DNA from: Polyangia bacterium
GTDB taxonomy: Bacteria > Myxococcota_A > Polyangia > Nannocystales > Nannocystaceae
DNA length: 64,000 nt
NCBI GenBank assembly: GCA_030430565.1
Contig: JAUIKS010000015.1
Span: forward strand, 1-64,000
Direction: 5' to 3'
Shown here: piece after piece, positions 24,592-33,367 of the stretch
How positions within the stretch are numbered: position 1 is the first letter of the stretch
Layout: every line of letters starts with the position of its first letter
Notes under the pieces: model-generated
Databases searched by the model: none
What the model was told of the DNA's origin: nothing
Seen by the model: only the letters and a program-made list of their open reading frames with translations
Made by a program: the position numbers and the translations under genes

Positions 24592-25372
24592 GCGGCGCCT
24601 GTTCACCGCGCTCGCGCCGGTCGTCGCGGAGCTGCGCGCGCGCGGTCTGCTCAAGCGGTTTTGGTTCGTGCGCAAAGACCCCGGCCTCCGCCTGCGCTTC
24701 GCCGGATCCGCGAGCTCGAGCGCGTATGAATTCGAGACGCTGCAGCGCGCGATCGAGGCCGCGCTGGAGACCTTGACCGTCGAGGGCGCCGTCGCCCACA
24801 GCTTCGCCAGCGTCTACGAGCCCGAGGTGTTCTTCTTGGGCGGGCCCGCGAGCCTCGAGCTGCTGCACCGCTACTTCGACGCCGACACGAGCGCGTGGAT
24901 GGACTGGGAGGCCGCGCACGAGCGCGTCCGGCCGCCCTTCGCCGGCGCGGTGCTCTCGCTCGGCGTGCTCAGCGATCTGTTTCGCCGCTGCGTCGGCGCC
25001 CCCGAGGAGATCTGGGACGTGTGGTGCAACGTCGCGCGGATCTACGGCCCGCCGGCGGCCCCGCTCGACGCGCCGCCGATCGACCTGCACGGCCTCGCGC
25101 GGATCGGGGGCGCCCGCGCGACGCTGCTGATCGAGCGCTACGCCGCGGCCAACACCGCGCTCGCCGACGGCCTCGATGAGACCTGGCGATCGGGCCAGCT
25201 CGCGGTCGGCCGCCGCGCGCTGCTGCCGACCGTCGCGGCCTTCCTGTGGAACCGCCACCGCGTCAAGGCCCAGACCATCTCGCGGCTCGCCCAGGCCATG
25301 ACCGCCGCGCTCGACCCTCGCCGCGGCCTGATCGGCGTCACGCCCGCGACGCCGCCGGAGCCCCGCGCATGA
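24374..25372 (+). CDS. LanB-type dehydratase, elimination (thiopeptide-type C-terminal) domain protein
   Basis: 332 residues. ATG 24374 is supported by AGGAGA 5-6 nt upstream. The domain body begins at DLRWLQVNVALRARGG (about 52) and shows the elimination-domain hallmarks: FWFVRKDPGLRLRFAG and EVFFLGGPASLELLHRYFDADTSAW. In this family it removes glutamate from glutamylated Ser/Thr to leave dehydroalanine/dehydrobutyrine. Residues 1-50 are a Thr/Pro-rich extension with a CPSC pair. The start lies inside the preceding dehydratase gene (218-nt overlap), within a (GAT) run encoding MMMMM here and poly-Asp in the other frame. Confidence 0.85.
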   Translation: MMMMMTTPTTTATSTPLATPISTLEALPGVTSPSSSCPSCGAPAILATSASDLRWLQVNVALRARGGSLLPAERRLFTALAPVVAELRARGLLKRFWFVRKDPGLRLRFAGSASSSAYEFETLQRAIEAALETLTVEGAVAHSFASVYEPEVFFLGGPASLELLHRYFDADTSAWMDWEAAHERVRPPFAGAVLSLGVLSDLFRRCVGAPEEIWDVWCNVARIYGPPAAPLDAPPIDLHGLARIGGARATLLIERYAAANTALADGLDETWRSGQLAVGRRALLPTVAAFLWNRHRVKAQTISRLAQAMTAALDPRRGLIGVTPATPPEPRA

Positions 25373-27585
25373 CCATCGCTCTGCCGCGCCGCGCCGCGAT
25401 CCCCTTCGTCGCCCAGATGACCGCGAGCGAGTGCTCGGTCGCCTGCCTCGCCATGGTGCTCGCGCACCACGGCCGCCGCGTCAGCCGCCGCGACGTCCGC
25501 GTGGCCCTCGGGACAGGAAGAGACGGCGCCAGCGCCCACGCGCTGCTCGAGGCCGGGCGCGCGCTCGGTCTGCGCGGCCGCGGCCTCCGGGTCCCCCCCG
25601 GCAAGCTCGAGCGCCTCTCGCCGGGCGCCGTCCTCCACTGGGACAAGAATCACTTCGTGGTCTTAGAGCGCGTCACGTCGCGGCGCGTCTACATCCTCGA
25701 CCCCGCGCGCGGGCGCCGTCGCTTCGCGAGGCGCGACCCGGCGCTGACCCGCGCGCTCTCGGGCCTGGCGCTCGAGTTCGAAGCGGACCCCGACGCGCGC
25801 AGCCGTGAAGACGCCGACGCGACGCGACGCCCGCGCTCCCCCACGCGCGCGCTGCTCCGCGCCGCGCTCCTGCGCCCGCGCGTGCTCCTGCAGGTCCTCG
25901 CCTCCTCGTCCGCCGTGATCGCGCTGGGCGTGCTGGTCGCGGTGATGATGGAGCGCTTGGCCGCGCGCGCGCTCACGAGTGCCCCTGGCTTTACAGACCT
26001 GTCGCTCGTGATCGCGGCGCTCGTGATCGCGGCCGCGCTCGCCCACGTCGCGCGCAGCTGGAGCCTCGAGGCGGCCGGCCGCGCCGTCGCGCGCGGCCTC
26101 GAGGACGCGCTCACGCGCGGCCTGCTCGAGCTCCCCTGGGAGTTCTTCCGGCTGCGCTCGACCGCCGACCTGCGCGCGCGGCTCGCCAGCGTCGCGCGCC
26201 TGCGGGGCGACCTCACCGACGCGCTCCGAACCGCGACCACCGGCCTGCCGATGATCGTGGTCTACACCGTCGTGCTGGCGCGCTGGTCCGCGCCCATGGC
26301 CGTCGCCACGCTCGCGCTCGCGGCCCTGCACGGGCTGACGAGCCTCGCGGTCCGCCGCGGGCTGCTGCGCGTGGGCCAGACCCGCCGCGGCGGCGCGAGC
26401 CGAGCGGCCCGCCTCGAGGAGCAGGTCCTCGGGGGCATCTACGAGCTCAAGGCGGCCGGCTGCGAGCCCGCGCTCGAGCGACGCTGGTCCGACGCCCGCG
26501 CCGACGCGCGACGGGACGCCCGCGCGCGCGACCGGCTCGCGGGCGCGGTGACCAGCGCGCTCGAGGGCTTCGCCGTGCTCATCCCGCTCGCGCTCATGGC
26601 GGTCAGCGCCCAGCAGGTCAGCGTCGGCGCGCTCACGCTGCCCGGGCTGGTCGGCGCGAACTGCCTCGCGGCCTTCGTGCTCGGGCCGGTCGTCGAGCTG
26701 CTCGAGACGCTCTCGCGCGCCCCGGCGATCGCGTCGACGATCGAGCGCCTCGATGACGTGCTCCTCGAGACATGCTCTGAAGAGCAAGCGAGCGAAGAGC
26801 CCCGCGCGAGCGCGAGCGCGAGCGCGACGCGGCCGATCGCGCTGACGCTCGACGCCGTGACGAGCCCGCACGCCGCGGGCGAGCGCCCCGCGCTCTCACA
26901 GGTCACGGCGCGCCTGCCCCGGGCGCGTCACGTGGTGATCGTCGGCGGCGCCGGCTCCGGGCGCTCGAGCCTCGCCGCGCTGCTCGTCGGCCTCACGCGC
27001 CCCGCGAGCGGCCGCGTGCTGCTCGACGGCCACGCGCCCCGACGCGGCCACGCGCCCCGCGGCGTCCTGGTGCCCCCGACGCCGCTGCTGCTCGACGGCG
27101 ATCTTCGCGACAACATCACGCTCGGCGCGGAGGGTCCGCTCGACGAGCACGAGCTGCGCGAGCTCGCGGCGCTCACCGGCCTCGACGCCCTCGTCGACGG
27201 GCTGCCGCTCGGCTACCGCACCGCCGTGCGCGACGGCGGCGCGGGCCTGCCCGAGGAGCTGCGCCGCCGCGTCGTGCTCACGCGCGCGCTCGCCTCGCGC
27301 CCGCGGCTGCTCGTGCTCGACGGGTCGACCGCGGCGCTGGGCGGCGCCCGTGAACAAGCGCTGATCGAAACGCTGCTCGCGGCGTCTACCAGCACGGGTC
27401 ACGGACCGTCGACCATCGTCACCGTCTCCGCGCACCGGCAGACGGTCACGCGCGCGGACCAAGTCATCGTGCTCGACGACGGTCGCGTCGTCGACGCTGG
27501 CGCCCCCGCGGCGCTCGCCCGGCGCTGCTCGCTGCTCCGCGACCTGCTCCAGCTCCCCCCGCAGCACCACGAGACGAGCCCGTGA
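25369..27585 (+). CDS. C39 peptidase-ABC transporter with degenerate ATPase
   Basis: 738 residues from ATG 25369 (ATGA overlap). Residues 1-about 140 are a C39 bacteriocin-processing peptidase: oxyanion Gln16 and Cys22 in QMTASECSVACLAMV, the His in WDKNHFVVLERV and Asp in ILDPARGRR. It should cut the precursor after Gly39. A six-helix transmembrane domain follows (about 165-450). The nucleotide-binding domain (about 480-738) is degraded at key points: Walker A GGAGSGRSS (Lys to Arg), Q-loop VPP instead of VPQ, signature GLPEEL instead of LSGGQ, and Walker B LDGSTAAL (catalytic Glu to Gly); the H-loop His (SAHR) remains. It may act mainly as a membrane-bound protease, with a second ABC exporter encoded downstream. 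Confidence 0.88.
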   Translation: MTIALPRRAAIPFVAQMTASECSVACLAMVLAHHGRRVSRRDVRVALGTGRDGASAHALLEAGRALGLRGRGLRVPPGKLERLSPGAVLHWDKNHFVVLERVTSRRVYILDPARGRRRFARRDPALTRALSGLALEFEADPDARSREDADATRRPRSPTRALLRAALLRPRVLLQVLASSSAVIALGVLVAVMMERLAARALTSAPGFTDLSLVIAALVIAAALAHVARSWSLEAAGRAVARGLEDALTRGLLELPWEFFRLRSTADLRARLASVARLRGDLTDALRTATTGLPMIVVYTVVLARWSAPMAVATLALAALHGLTSLAVRRGLLRVGQTRRGGASRAARLEEQVLGGIYELKAAGCEPALERRWSDARADARRDARARDRLAGAVTSALEGFAVLIPLALMAVSAQQVSVGALTLPGLVGANCLAAFVLGPVVELLETLSRAPAIASTIERLDDVLLETCSEEQASEEPRASASASATRPIALTLDAVTSPHAAGERPALSQVTARLPRARHVVIVGGAGSGRSSLAALLVGLTRPASGRVLLDGHAPRRGHAPRGVLVPPTPLLLDGDLRDNITLGAEGPLDEHELRELAALTGLDALVDGLPLGYRTAVRDGGAGLPEELRRRVVLTRALASRPRLLVLDGSTAALGGAREQALIETLLAASTSTGHGPSTIVTVSAHRQTVTRADQVIVLDDGRVVDAGAPAALARRCSLLRDLLQLPPQHHETSP

Positions 27586-29354
27586 CCATGATCGCCGCGT
27601 TCGACCTGCTCTCCAACTTCTCCTCCAACTTCTCCGCCGCGCTCGTCGACCTGTTCGCCGCGCCCCGACCCGCGCTCCCGCTCGCGCTCGGCCGCCTCGC
27701 GCTCGGCCTCGTGCTCACCGTCGACGGCGTCAAGATGCTGCGCGAGCACGGGCTGTGGTACGCGGACGACGGCCTGCGCCGACGCCTCGGGGACGAGGAG
27801 CGCCTGCCCCCCGCGCTCGACCTGTTCGCCTGGGCCGAGCAGCTCGGGCTGTCCTCGCGCGCGGTCCTGTGGACCATGGTGATCAGCGCGCTCGCGTTCG
27901 CGCTCGGCCTCGCCACGCCGATCTCCGGCGTGCTGCTGCTGCTGGCGCTCTTGGCGATCCCGCCCCGCAACCTGCTCGTCGTCTACGGCGGCGACGCCTT
28001 CGCCCGCACCACGCTGCTGCTGCTGCTGCTCTCGCCCTGCGCCGCCTCGCTCTCCGTCGACGCGCTGCTGCGCGAGGGCTCGCTCGCGCTCACGAGCCAG
28101 CGCGCGCCCTGGGCCGGTCGCCTGATCGTCTTCGAGGTCGCGCTGCTCTACCTCTACAACTTCCTGTGCAAGCTCCCAAACAGCGCCTGGCGCCGCGGCC
28201 TCGTGATGTTCGACCTCCTGCGCAACCGCGACTTCGCGCGCGCCGACGTGCCCACCTGGCTCAAGACCGCCTGGGCCTCGCGCGCGCTGACCTGGGGCGC
28301 GCTCGCGGCCGAGCTGGCGTTCGCGCCAGGTTTACTGATCCCGCAGACCGCCGCGCTGTGCTGCCTCGCGGCCGTCGCCTTTCACCTCACGATCGCGCGC
28401 CTGCTCGACGTGCACCTCTTCAGCCAGGTCATGGCCGCGACCCTGCTCGCGTGCCTGCCCGGCGCGTGGCTGCTCGACGCGCTGGGCCTCGCGCCCGCGC
28501 TGGTGGCCGCGCCGTCGCCGACCCGCCTCGACGCGCTCACCCAGGGCGCCGGCGTCGCGCTGTGTCTCGCCTACGCGGTCTACGCCGTGTTCTGGGCGCC
28601 GCCGTGGCGAAGCCGCGTGTCGCGTGCGCTTCGTCGACCGCTCGCGCCCTTCCTCGATCGACTCCACTGGGTCCGCGGCTGGCGGCTGTTCACCAACTCC
28701 TGCCCGCAGCAGCTCGACATCGAGCTCGTCATGCTCGACGCGCGCGGCGAGCTCACGCGCTGGCAGTGGAACCGCGCCGACGCGCTCGTGCGCCCCTCGC
28801 CCGAGCTCGCGGCGCGGCCCACCGTCCCCGGGCACCGGTTCCAGCGCTTCAAGTTCGCGCTCGTCGACCGCGAGGACGCCCGCGAGCGACTCATCGCCCG
28901 CTTCCGGCGCGAGCTCGAGGGCGCCGGCCTGCGCCCGCGCGCGGTCTCGATCGACGCGCTGTTCGTCGATGTCCGCGGCGCGCGGCCGATCGTCGGGGGC
29001 CGGAGCCTTCACACCCAGCTCGCCGCGCGCGGGCGCGGCGAGGGCGTGGACTTCGACGCCCTCGCCCAGCTCGCGTGCGCGGTCCGCTGCCCGCCGACCC
29101 GCGTCAAGCTGCTCGAGCTGCTGCTGCTCACGGGGCTGCGCGCGGCTCGCGAAGACCGAGCCCGCGACGGCCTCGGGCCCGCGCTCGAGCTCGTGCTCCG
29201 CGACCGGGCGGCCCGCGTGCGCCCGCCGGCGCTCCCGGCCCGCTCGCTCGCGGGGCTGCGGCGGATGTGCGCCCAGGTCCCCGATCCCGACGAGCGCGCG
29301 CGGCTCAGCCAGGCGCTCACGGCCATCGAGCGCGCGACCTCCGGCGAGCGCTGA
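27582..29354 (+). CDS. HTTM-domain (vitamin K-dependent gamma-carboxylase-like) membrane protein
   Basis: 590 residues from GTG 27582 (GTGA overlap; ATG 27588 is an alternative). The N-terminal two-thirds is a horizontally transferred transmembrane (HTTM) domain with about seven helices; RLALGLVLTVDGVKM and YLYNFLCKLPNSAWRRG are typical. The latter aligns by eye with the human gamma-glutamyl carboxylase stretch holding its active-site Lys218, placing Lys197 at that position. The C-terminal 200 residues are soluble and include RLFTNSCPQQLDIELV and a region rich in Arg. The known member carboxylates Glu to Gla using reduced vitamin K; the core peptide here has Glu40 and Glu47. Carboxylation of the RiPP is an inference. 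Confidence 0.75.
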   Translation: MTMIAAFDLLSNFSSNFSAALVDLFAAPRPALPLALGRLALGLVLTVDGVKMLREHGLWYADDGLRRRLGDEERLPPALDLFAWAEQLGLSSRAVLWTMVISALAFALGLATPISGVLLLLALLAIPPRNLLVVYGGDAFARTTLLLLLLSPCAASLSVDALLREGSLALTSQRAPWAGRLIVFEVALLYLYNFLCKLPNSAWRRGLVMFDLLRNRDFARADVPTWLKTAWASRALTWGALAAELAFAPGLLIPQTAALCCLAAVAFHLTIARLLDVHLFSQVMAATLLACLPGAWLLDALGLAPALVAAPSPTRLDALTQGAGVALCLAYAVYAVFWAPPWRSRVSRALRRPLAPFLDRLHWVRGWRLFTNSCPQQLDIELVMLDARGELTRWQWNRADALVRPSPELAARPTVPGHRFQRFKFALVDREDARERLIARFRRELEGAGLRPRAVSIDALFVDVRGARPIVGGRSLHTQLAARGRGEGVDFDALAQLACAVRCPPTRVKLLELLLLTGLRAAREDRARDGLGPALELVLRDRAARVRPPALPARSLAGLRRMCAQVPDPDERARLSQALTAIERATSGER

Positions 29355-29430
29355 GTTTGCGTGATCGATCGTCGCCCGCCGCGGTCTACCCACGCGACTC
29401 ACCGCCCCGCAACGATCGGAACAAAGCGAC

Positions 29431-30513
29431 ATGTCCTACGCGACCGACCGCGCCCGCGCGCCCCTCCCCCGACCTACCGACACGATCACGCCGCGACGCG
29501 GCGCCCCCGTCATCGACGCCGCGCTCGCGCGCGCGGCGAGCTACCTCGAGACCGCGCTCGAGCGCGCCGGCGGCCGCCTGTGGCGCGACTACACCGACGC
29601 GCAGGGCCGCAAGGGCTCGAACGTGTGGGCGGCCGCCTTCATCGCCGCGCACGTCGGCGAGGTCCCGGAGACGCGCGCGCTCGCGGCCCGGGTCACGCGC
29701 GCGCTGCTCGAGCAGCGGAGGCCGAGCGGCGGCTGGGGCTACGACGAAGCGCTGCTCGAGGACTGCGACTCGACCGCGTGGGTCCTGCTCGCGGCTCGCA
29801 GCGCGCGCGTCCGCGTCGATCGCAAGCAGCTGATCCACGGCCTGCGCTTCATCCTCGATCACCAGCGCCCCGGCGGCGGCTTCGTCACCTACGGCCCCGT
29901 GGGCGTCGAGCTGTTCGGAGACATCGCGCAGCGCGACGGCTGGTTCACCCCCCAGACCTGCGTGAGCGCGGCGGCCCTCGCCGCCCTCGCGACCTACGCG
30001 CCGCGCGGCCTCCCGGCGAGCGAGCAGGCCGTCGCCTACCTGCTCAGCGCGCGCGGCGAAGATCGACTCTGGCGCCCCTACTGGTGGCACGGCTTCACCT
30101 ACGCGACCTATCACGCCGTCCGCGCCCTGCGGCTCGCCGGCCAGCTCGAGCGCGACCCCGCGCTCGCCTGCGCGATCGTTCAGGCGACCTCGCAACGACG
30201 CTGCAGCGACGGCGGCTGGTCGGGCGCGACCGCTGGGCGCGTCAACGGCTTCGCCACCGCGCTCGCCGTTTTAACGCTCTGCGAGGTGATCGAATCCTCG
30301 CCCGACGGGTCTATCGAGACCGCGACCCCGATCCTCCACGAGGCGCTCGCCACCCTGCTCTCGCTGGAGCGCCCGGGCGGCGGATTTGCAGCCAGCGCCG
30401 AGCTCCTGGTCCCCGGCGGGAGCAGCGGCGGCACGATGACGATGCTCGACCGCGGACCCTTCACGACCGCCTGCATCGTCCACGCGCTCGACCGCCTCCG
30501 CGCGCACCTGTGA
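29431..30513 (+). CDS. Terpene-cyclase/prenyltransferase-type alpha-alpha toroid protein
   Basis: 360 residues. It contains repeated helix pairs with QW-like motifs: RRPSGGWGYDEALLED, QRPGGGFVTYG, RRCSDGGWSG and ERPGGGFAAS. Asp111-Cys-Asp113-Ser-Thr-Ala-Trp resembles the DxDDTA acid motif of class II terpene cyclases and squalene-hopene cyclase; the middle Asp, which protonates the substrate in that family, is kept while the last Asp is Ser. The protein is about half the length of a full hopene cyclase, so a single toroid domain. In this cluster it could cyclise a peptide-attached isoprenoid, or stand in for a LanC cyclase, which has the same fold but needs zinc ligands not seen here. Confidence 0.72.
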   Translation: MSYATDRARAPLPRPTDTITPRRGAPVIDAALARAASYLETALERAGGRLWRDYTDAQGRKGSNVWAAAFIAAHVGEVPETRALAARVTRALLEQRRPSGGWGYDEALLEDCDSTAWVLLAARSARVRVDRKQLIHGLRFILDHQRPGGGFVTYGPVGVELFGDIAQRDGWFTPQTCVSAAALAALATYAPRGLPASEQAVAYLLSARGEDRLWRPYWWHGFTYATYHAVRALRLAGQLERDPALACAIVQATSQRRCSDGGWSGATAGRVNGFATALAVLTLCEVIESSPDGSIETATPILHEALATLLSLERPGGGFAASAELLVPGGSSGGTMTMLDRGPFTTACIVHALDRLRAHL

Positions 30514-30535
30514 GCCGAACAAGAGGGACACCACG

Positions 30536-31417
30536 ATGACGAGCGAGCCCGCCACGACCACCACGCCCCGCGAAGCCGCCCCGAGACCTCGCGCGCTCCG
30601 CCTCCGGAGCCGCCTCGAGGACTTCGTCCCCTTCGACACCATCCCCTGGGAGCAGCAGGCCGAGCAGCTCCTGCGCTGCCGCGACGGCGACGGCTACATG
30701 GGCCTGCGGCCGCCCGCCCGGGTCGAGCGAGAGGTCGCGGCGCTGCTCGAGCGCCTCGAGCTCACGCCGGGCGACGCGATCCTCGACCTCGGCTGCGGAC
30801 CGGGCATGTACAGCCAGCGCATGGCCGCGCGCGGCTACGCCGTGACCGGCATCGACATCGCCGCGCCCGTCATCGAGCACGCGCGGGCCGAGGCCGCCGC
30901 CGCCGGCCTGTCGTGCCGCTACCTCGCCGCCTCCTTCCTCAGCATGGACTTCACCGCAGAGTTCGACGGCGCCTTCCTCACCAACTCGACCATCAACCAT
31001 CTCTCCGGCGACCGTCTCGATGAGCTGCTGCGCCGGGTCCGGCGCGCGCTCAAGCCCGGCGCGCGCTTCGCCTGCGAGCTCATCATCGAGCCCCAGGGCT
31101 TTCACGCGCAGCGACCGACCGAGACCCGCCAGCTCTTCGAGCTCCCGCGCTCGCCGTGGAGCGACCGCCCGCACCGCTGGCTCGAGCGCAAGCTCAGCTT
31201 CCCCGCCGCCGGCGAGCGCGTCGTCCACCACATCATCGTGCCCGAGCGGGGCGCCCCGCGGGAGTACTGGTCGCGCTTCGCCATGCTCGCGCCCGAGGCC
31301 TTCACCGCCCGCCTCGCCCGCGCCGGCTTCGCGCTCGAGCGATGGCTCGAGCAGGACCTGCGCGCGCCCGTCAACCCCGACAGCGAGCTGGTGTGGGCGC
31401 TGGCCCGCGCGGAGTGA
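30536..31417 (+). CDS. Class I SAM-dependent methyltransferase
   Basis: 293 residues. The Rossmann core is clear: motif I ILDLGCGPGMYSQRMA (about 84-98), acidic residue at the end of strand 2 (GYAVTGIDIAAPVI), LSMDFTAEFDGAFLTNSTINHL (motif IV region) and LKPGARFACELII. The N-terminal 60 residues and the C-terminal PREYWSRFAMLAPEAFTARLARAG segment are typical of small-molecule or peptide O/N-methyltransferases. It is 22 nt downstream of the toroid gene and just before the exporter gene, so it probably methylates the peptide. Which residue is unknown. Confidence 0.85.
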   Translation: MTSEPATTTTPREAAPRPRALRLRSRLEDFVPFDTIPWEQQAEQLLRCRDGDGYMGLRPPARVEREVAALLERLELTPGDAILDLGCGPGMYSQRMAARGYAVTGIDIAAPVIEHARAEAAAAGLSCRYLAASFLSMDFTAEFDGAFLTNSTINHLSGDRLDELLRRVRRALKPGARFACELIIEPQGFHAQRPTETRQLFELPRSPWSDRPHRWLERKLSFPAAGERVVHHIIVPERGAPREYWSRFAMLAPEAFTARLARAGFALERWLEQDLRAPVNPDSELVWALARAE

Positions 31418-31422
31418 TCGAC

Positions 31423-33258
31423 ATGACCGATCAAGCAGATCCTTCCCAAGAGGACATCACCGAAGATCAGCGCGGGCTCCGCCCCGTCGCGCGCCTGCTC
31501 GCGCTCACCCGCCCCCACGCCCCGCGCCTCGCGCTCGCGGCCGCCTTCCTGCTCGGCGGCGGCGCGCTCAGCCTGCTCTACCCGCGCCTGCTCGGCTCGA
31601 TCATCGACGCCTCCTTCACCGACCACGACCTCAGCGCGCTCGCCGGCCTCACGCTGACGCTGCTCGCGATCTTCGTCGCCCAGGCGGTCATCGTGTTCTT
31701 CCGCCAGTACCTGCTCGGCTGGGTCGGCGAGCGCGTCGTCGCCGACCTCCGCGTCGAGCTCGCCACGCGCCTGCTCCACCAGTCGCAGGCCTACTATCAC
31801 CGCGCGCGCACCGGCGAGCTGCTCGCGCGCGTGACCGCAGACGTGACCCGCGTGCAGGAGACCGTCACGACGGCGCTGCCCGAGGGCGCCGTCAACCTCC
31901 TGACCATCGCCGGCGGCCTCGCGGTCCTGCTCTACACCAACCCGCTGCTCACCGCGGTCATGCTCGCGGTCGTGCCGCCGACCGTCATCGCCACCGTGCT
32001 CGTCGGCCGCCGGATCCGCGCGCTCAGCCAGCGCGCCCAGGACCAGCTCGCGCTCGCCAGCGGCGAGCTCCAAGAGGCGATCGCCGGCGTCGAGATGGTT
32101 CAGTCATTCTGTCGCGAAGAGCATGTCGCCAACGGCTACCGCGAGGGGGTCGAGCGCGGCTTCGAGCTCTCGATCCGCAGCCTCCTCGCCGGCAGCGCGT
32201 TCTCCTCCTGCGCGACCCTGGCCGCCTGCGTCACGATGACCGGCGTGTTCTGGCTCGGCGGCGCCATGGTCGCGCGCGGCGAGCTCTCCGCCGGCGCGCT
32301 CACCGAGTTCATGCTCTACACCATCATCATCGGCGCCGCGGTGGCCCCCTCCGCCGCGCTCTGGGGTCAGCTGCAGGGGGCCGCCGGCGCGACGGCGCGG
32401 CTGTTCGGGATCCTCGAGGCGCGCCCCGAGATCACCACGCCTGCGACCCCGGCGGCGCTCCCCGCCGCCCGCGGCGAGCTGACCTTCGAGGACCTCAGCT
32501 TCGGCTACCGCGGCCGCGACCAGCTCGTCCTCCGAGACATCAACCTGCGCATCAAGCCAGGCACCACCTGCGCGCTCGTCGGCGGCAGCGGCTCCGGCAA
32601 GAGCACGCTCTCGCGCCTCGCGCGGCGCCTCCACGACCCCCATCTCGGCCGCGTGCTGCTCGACGGACACGACCTCCGGCGGCTCGCGCTCCACGACCTG
32701 CGCGCCCCCATGGCCGTGGTCTCGCAGGAGCCCACGCTGCTCTCCGGCACGATCGCCGACAACATCCGCTTCGGCCGCCTCGACGCCAGCGACGCCGAGC
32801 TCGAGGCCGCCGCCCGCCAAGCCAACGCCCACGACTTCATCCTCGACTTCCCCGACGGCTACCAGACCCGCGTCGGCGAGCGCGGCGCTCAGCTCAGCGG
32901 CGGCCAGCGCCAGCGCGTCGCCATCGCCCGCGCCATCCTCCGAGACCCGCGCGTGCTCATCCTCGACGAGGCCACCAGCGCCCTCGACGCCCACAGCGAG
33001 GGCCTCGTCCAGGACGCGCTCGACCGCCTCAAGCGCGGCCGCACGACCCTCATCATCGCCCACCGCCTCAGCACGATCGTCAGCGCCGATCACATCGCCG
33101 TGCTCGAGCGCGGGCGCGTCGTCGAGGAGGGTCGTCACGAGCAGCTGCTCGCGCGAGGAGGCGCCTACGCGCAGCTGGTCGCCCGCCAGACAGAAGGCGC
33201 CGCGCCCCCAGCCGCGCTCGCCAACGTCTCCTCGCACGCGCTCAAGCGCTCGGCGTAG
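31423..33258 (+). CDS. ABC exporter (MsbA/LmrA-type half transporter)
   Basis: 611 residues starting 5 nt after the methyltransferase stop. Six transmembrane helices (about 30-310) precede a complete nucleotide-binding domain: Walker A GGSGSGKST, Q-loop VVSQEPTLLSGTI, signature QLSGGQRQRVAIARAI, Walker B VLILDEATSALD and H-loop AHRLSTI. There is no peptidase domain. All ATPase motifs that are broken in the C39 protein of the same cluster are intact here, so this is the likely energy source for export of the mature peptide, or a self-immunity pump. Confidence 0.93.
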   Translation: MTDQADPSQEDITEDQRGLRPVARLLALTRPHAPRLALAAAFLLGGGALSLLYPRLLGSIIDASFTDHDLSALAGLTLTLLAIFVAQAVIVFFRQYLLGWVGERVVADLRVELATRLLHQSQAYYHRARTGELLARVTADVTRVQETVTTALPEGAVNLLTIAGGLAVLLYTNPLLTAVMLAVVPPTVIATVLVGRRIRALSQRAQDQLALASGELQEAIAGVEMVQSFCREEHVANGYREGVERGFELSIRSLLAGSAFSSCATLAACVTMTGVFWLGGAMVARGELSAGALTEFMLYTIIIGAAVAPSAALWGQLQGAAGATARLFGILEARPEITTPATPAALPAARGELTFEDLSFGYRGRDQLVLRDINLRIKPGTTCALVGGSGSGKSTLSRLARRLHDPHLGRVLLDGHDLRRLALHDLRAPMAVVSQEPTLLSGTIADNIRFGRLDASDAELEAAARQANAHDFILDFPDGYQTRVGERGAQLSGGQRQRVAIARAILRDPRVLILDEATSALDAHSEGLVQDALDRLKRGRTTLIIAHRLSTIVSADHIAVLERGRVVEEGRHEQLLARGGAYAQLVARQTEGAAPPAALANVSSHALKRSA

Positions 33259-33367
33259 CGCGCCGCCCGACGCGTCGGCGCGACCCCCCGCCGCCGGCGC
33301 CGCTGGATCGGGCTCGACGCGCTGGGCGCAGGATCGCGTCACGGAGTATGGTCGTCACGGCCTCACC

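Noticed and set aside
22048-24675. 875-aa open frame opposite the dehydratase genes
   Set aside because: Shadow of two well-recognised LanB-type genes; composition is Arg/Gly/Ala-rich with no family motif.
29431-30513. Reading the toroid as a LanC cyclase
   Set aside because: The zinc-binding Cys/Cys-His motifs of LanC are not seen; the DxDSTAW and QW-like repeats point to the terpene-cyclase branch.
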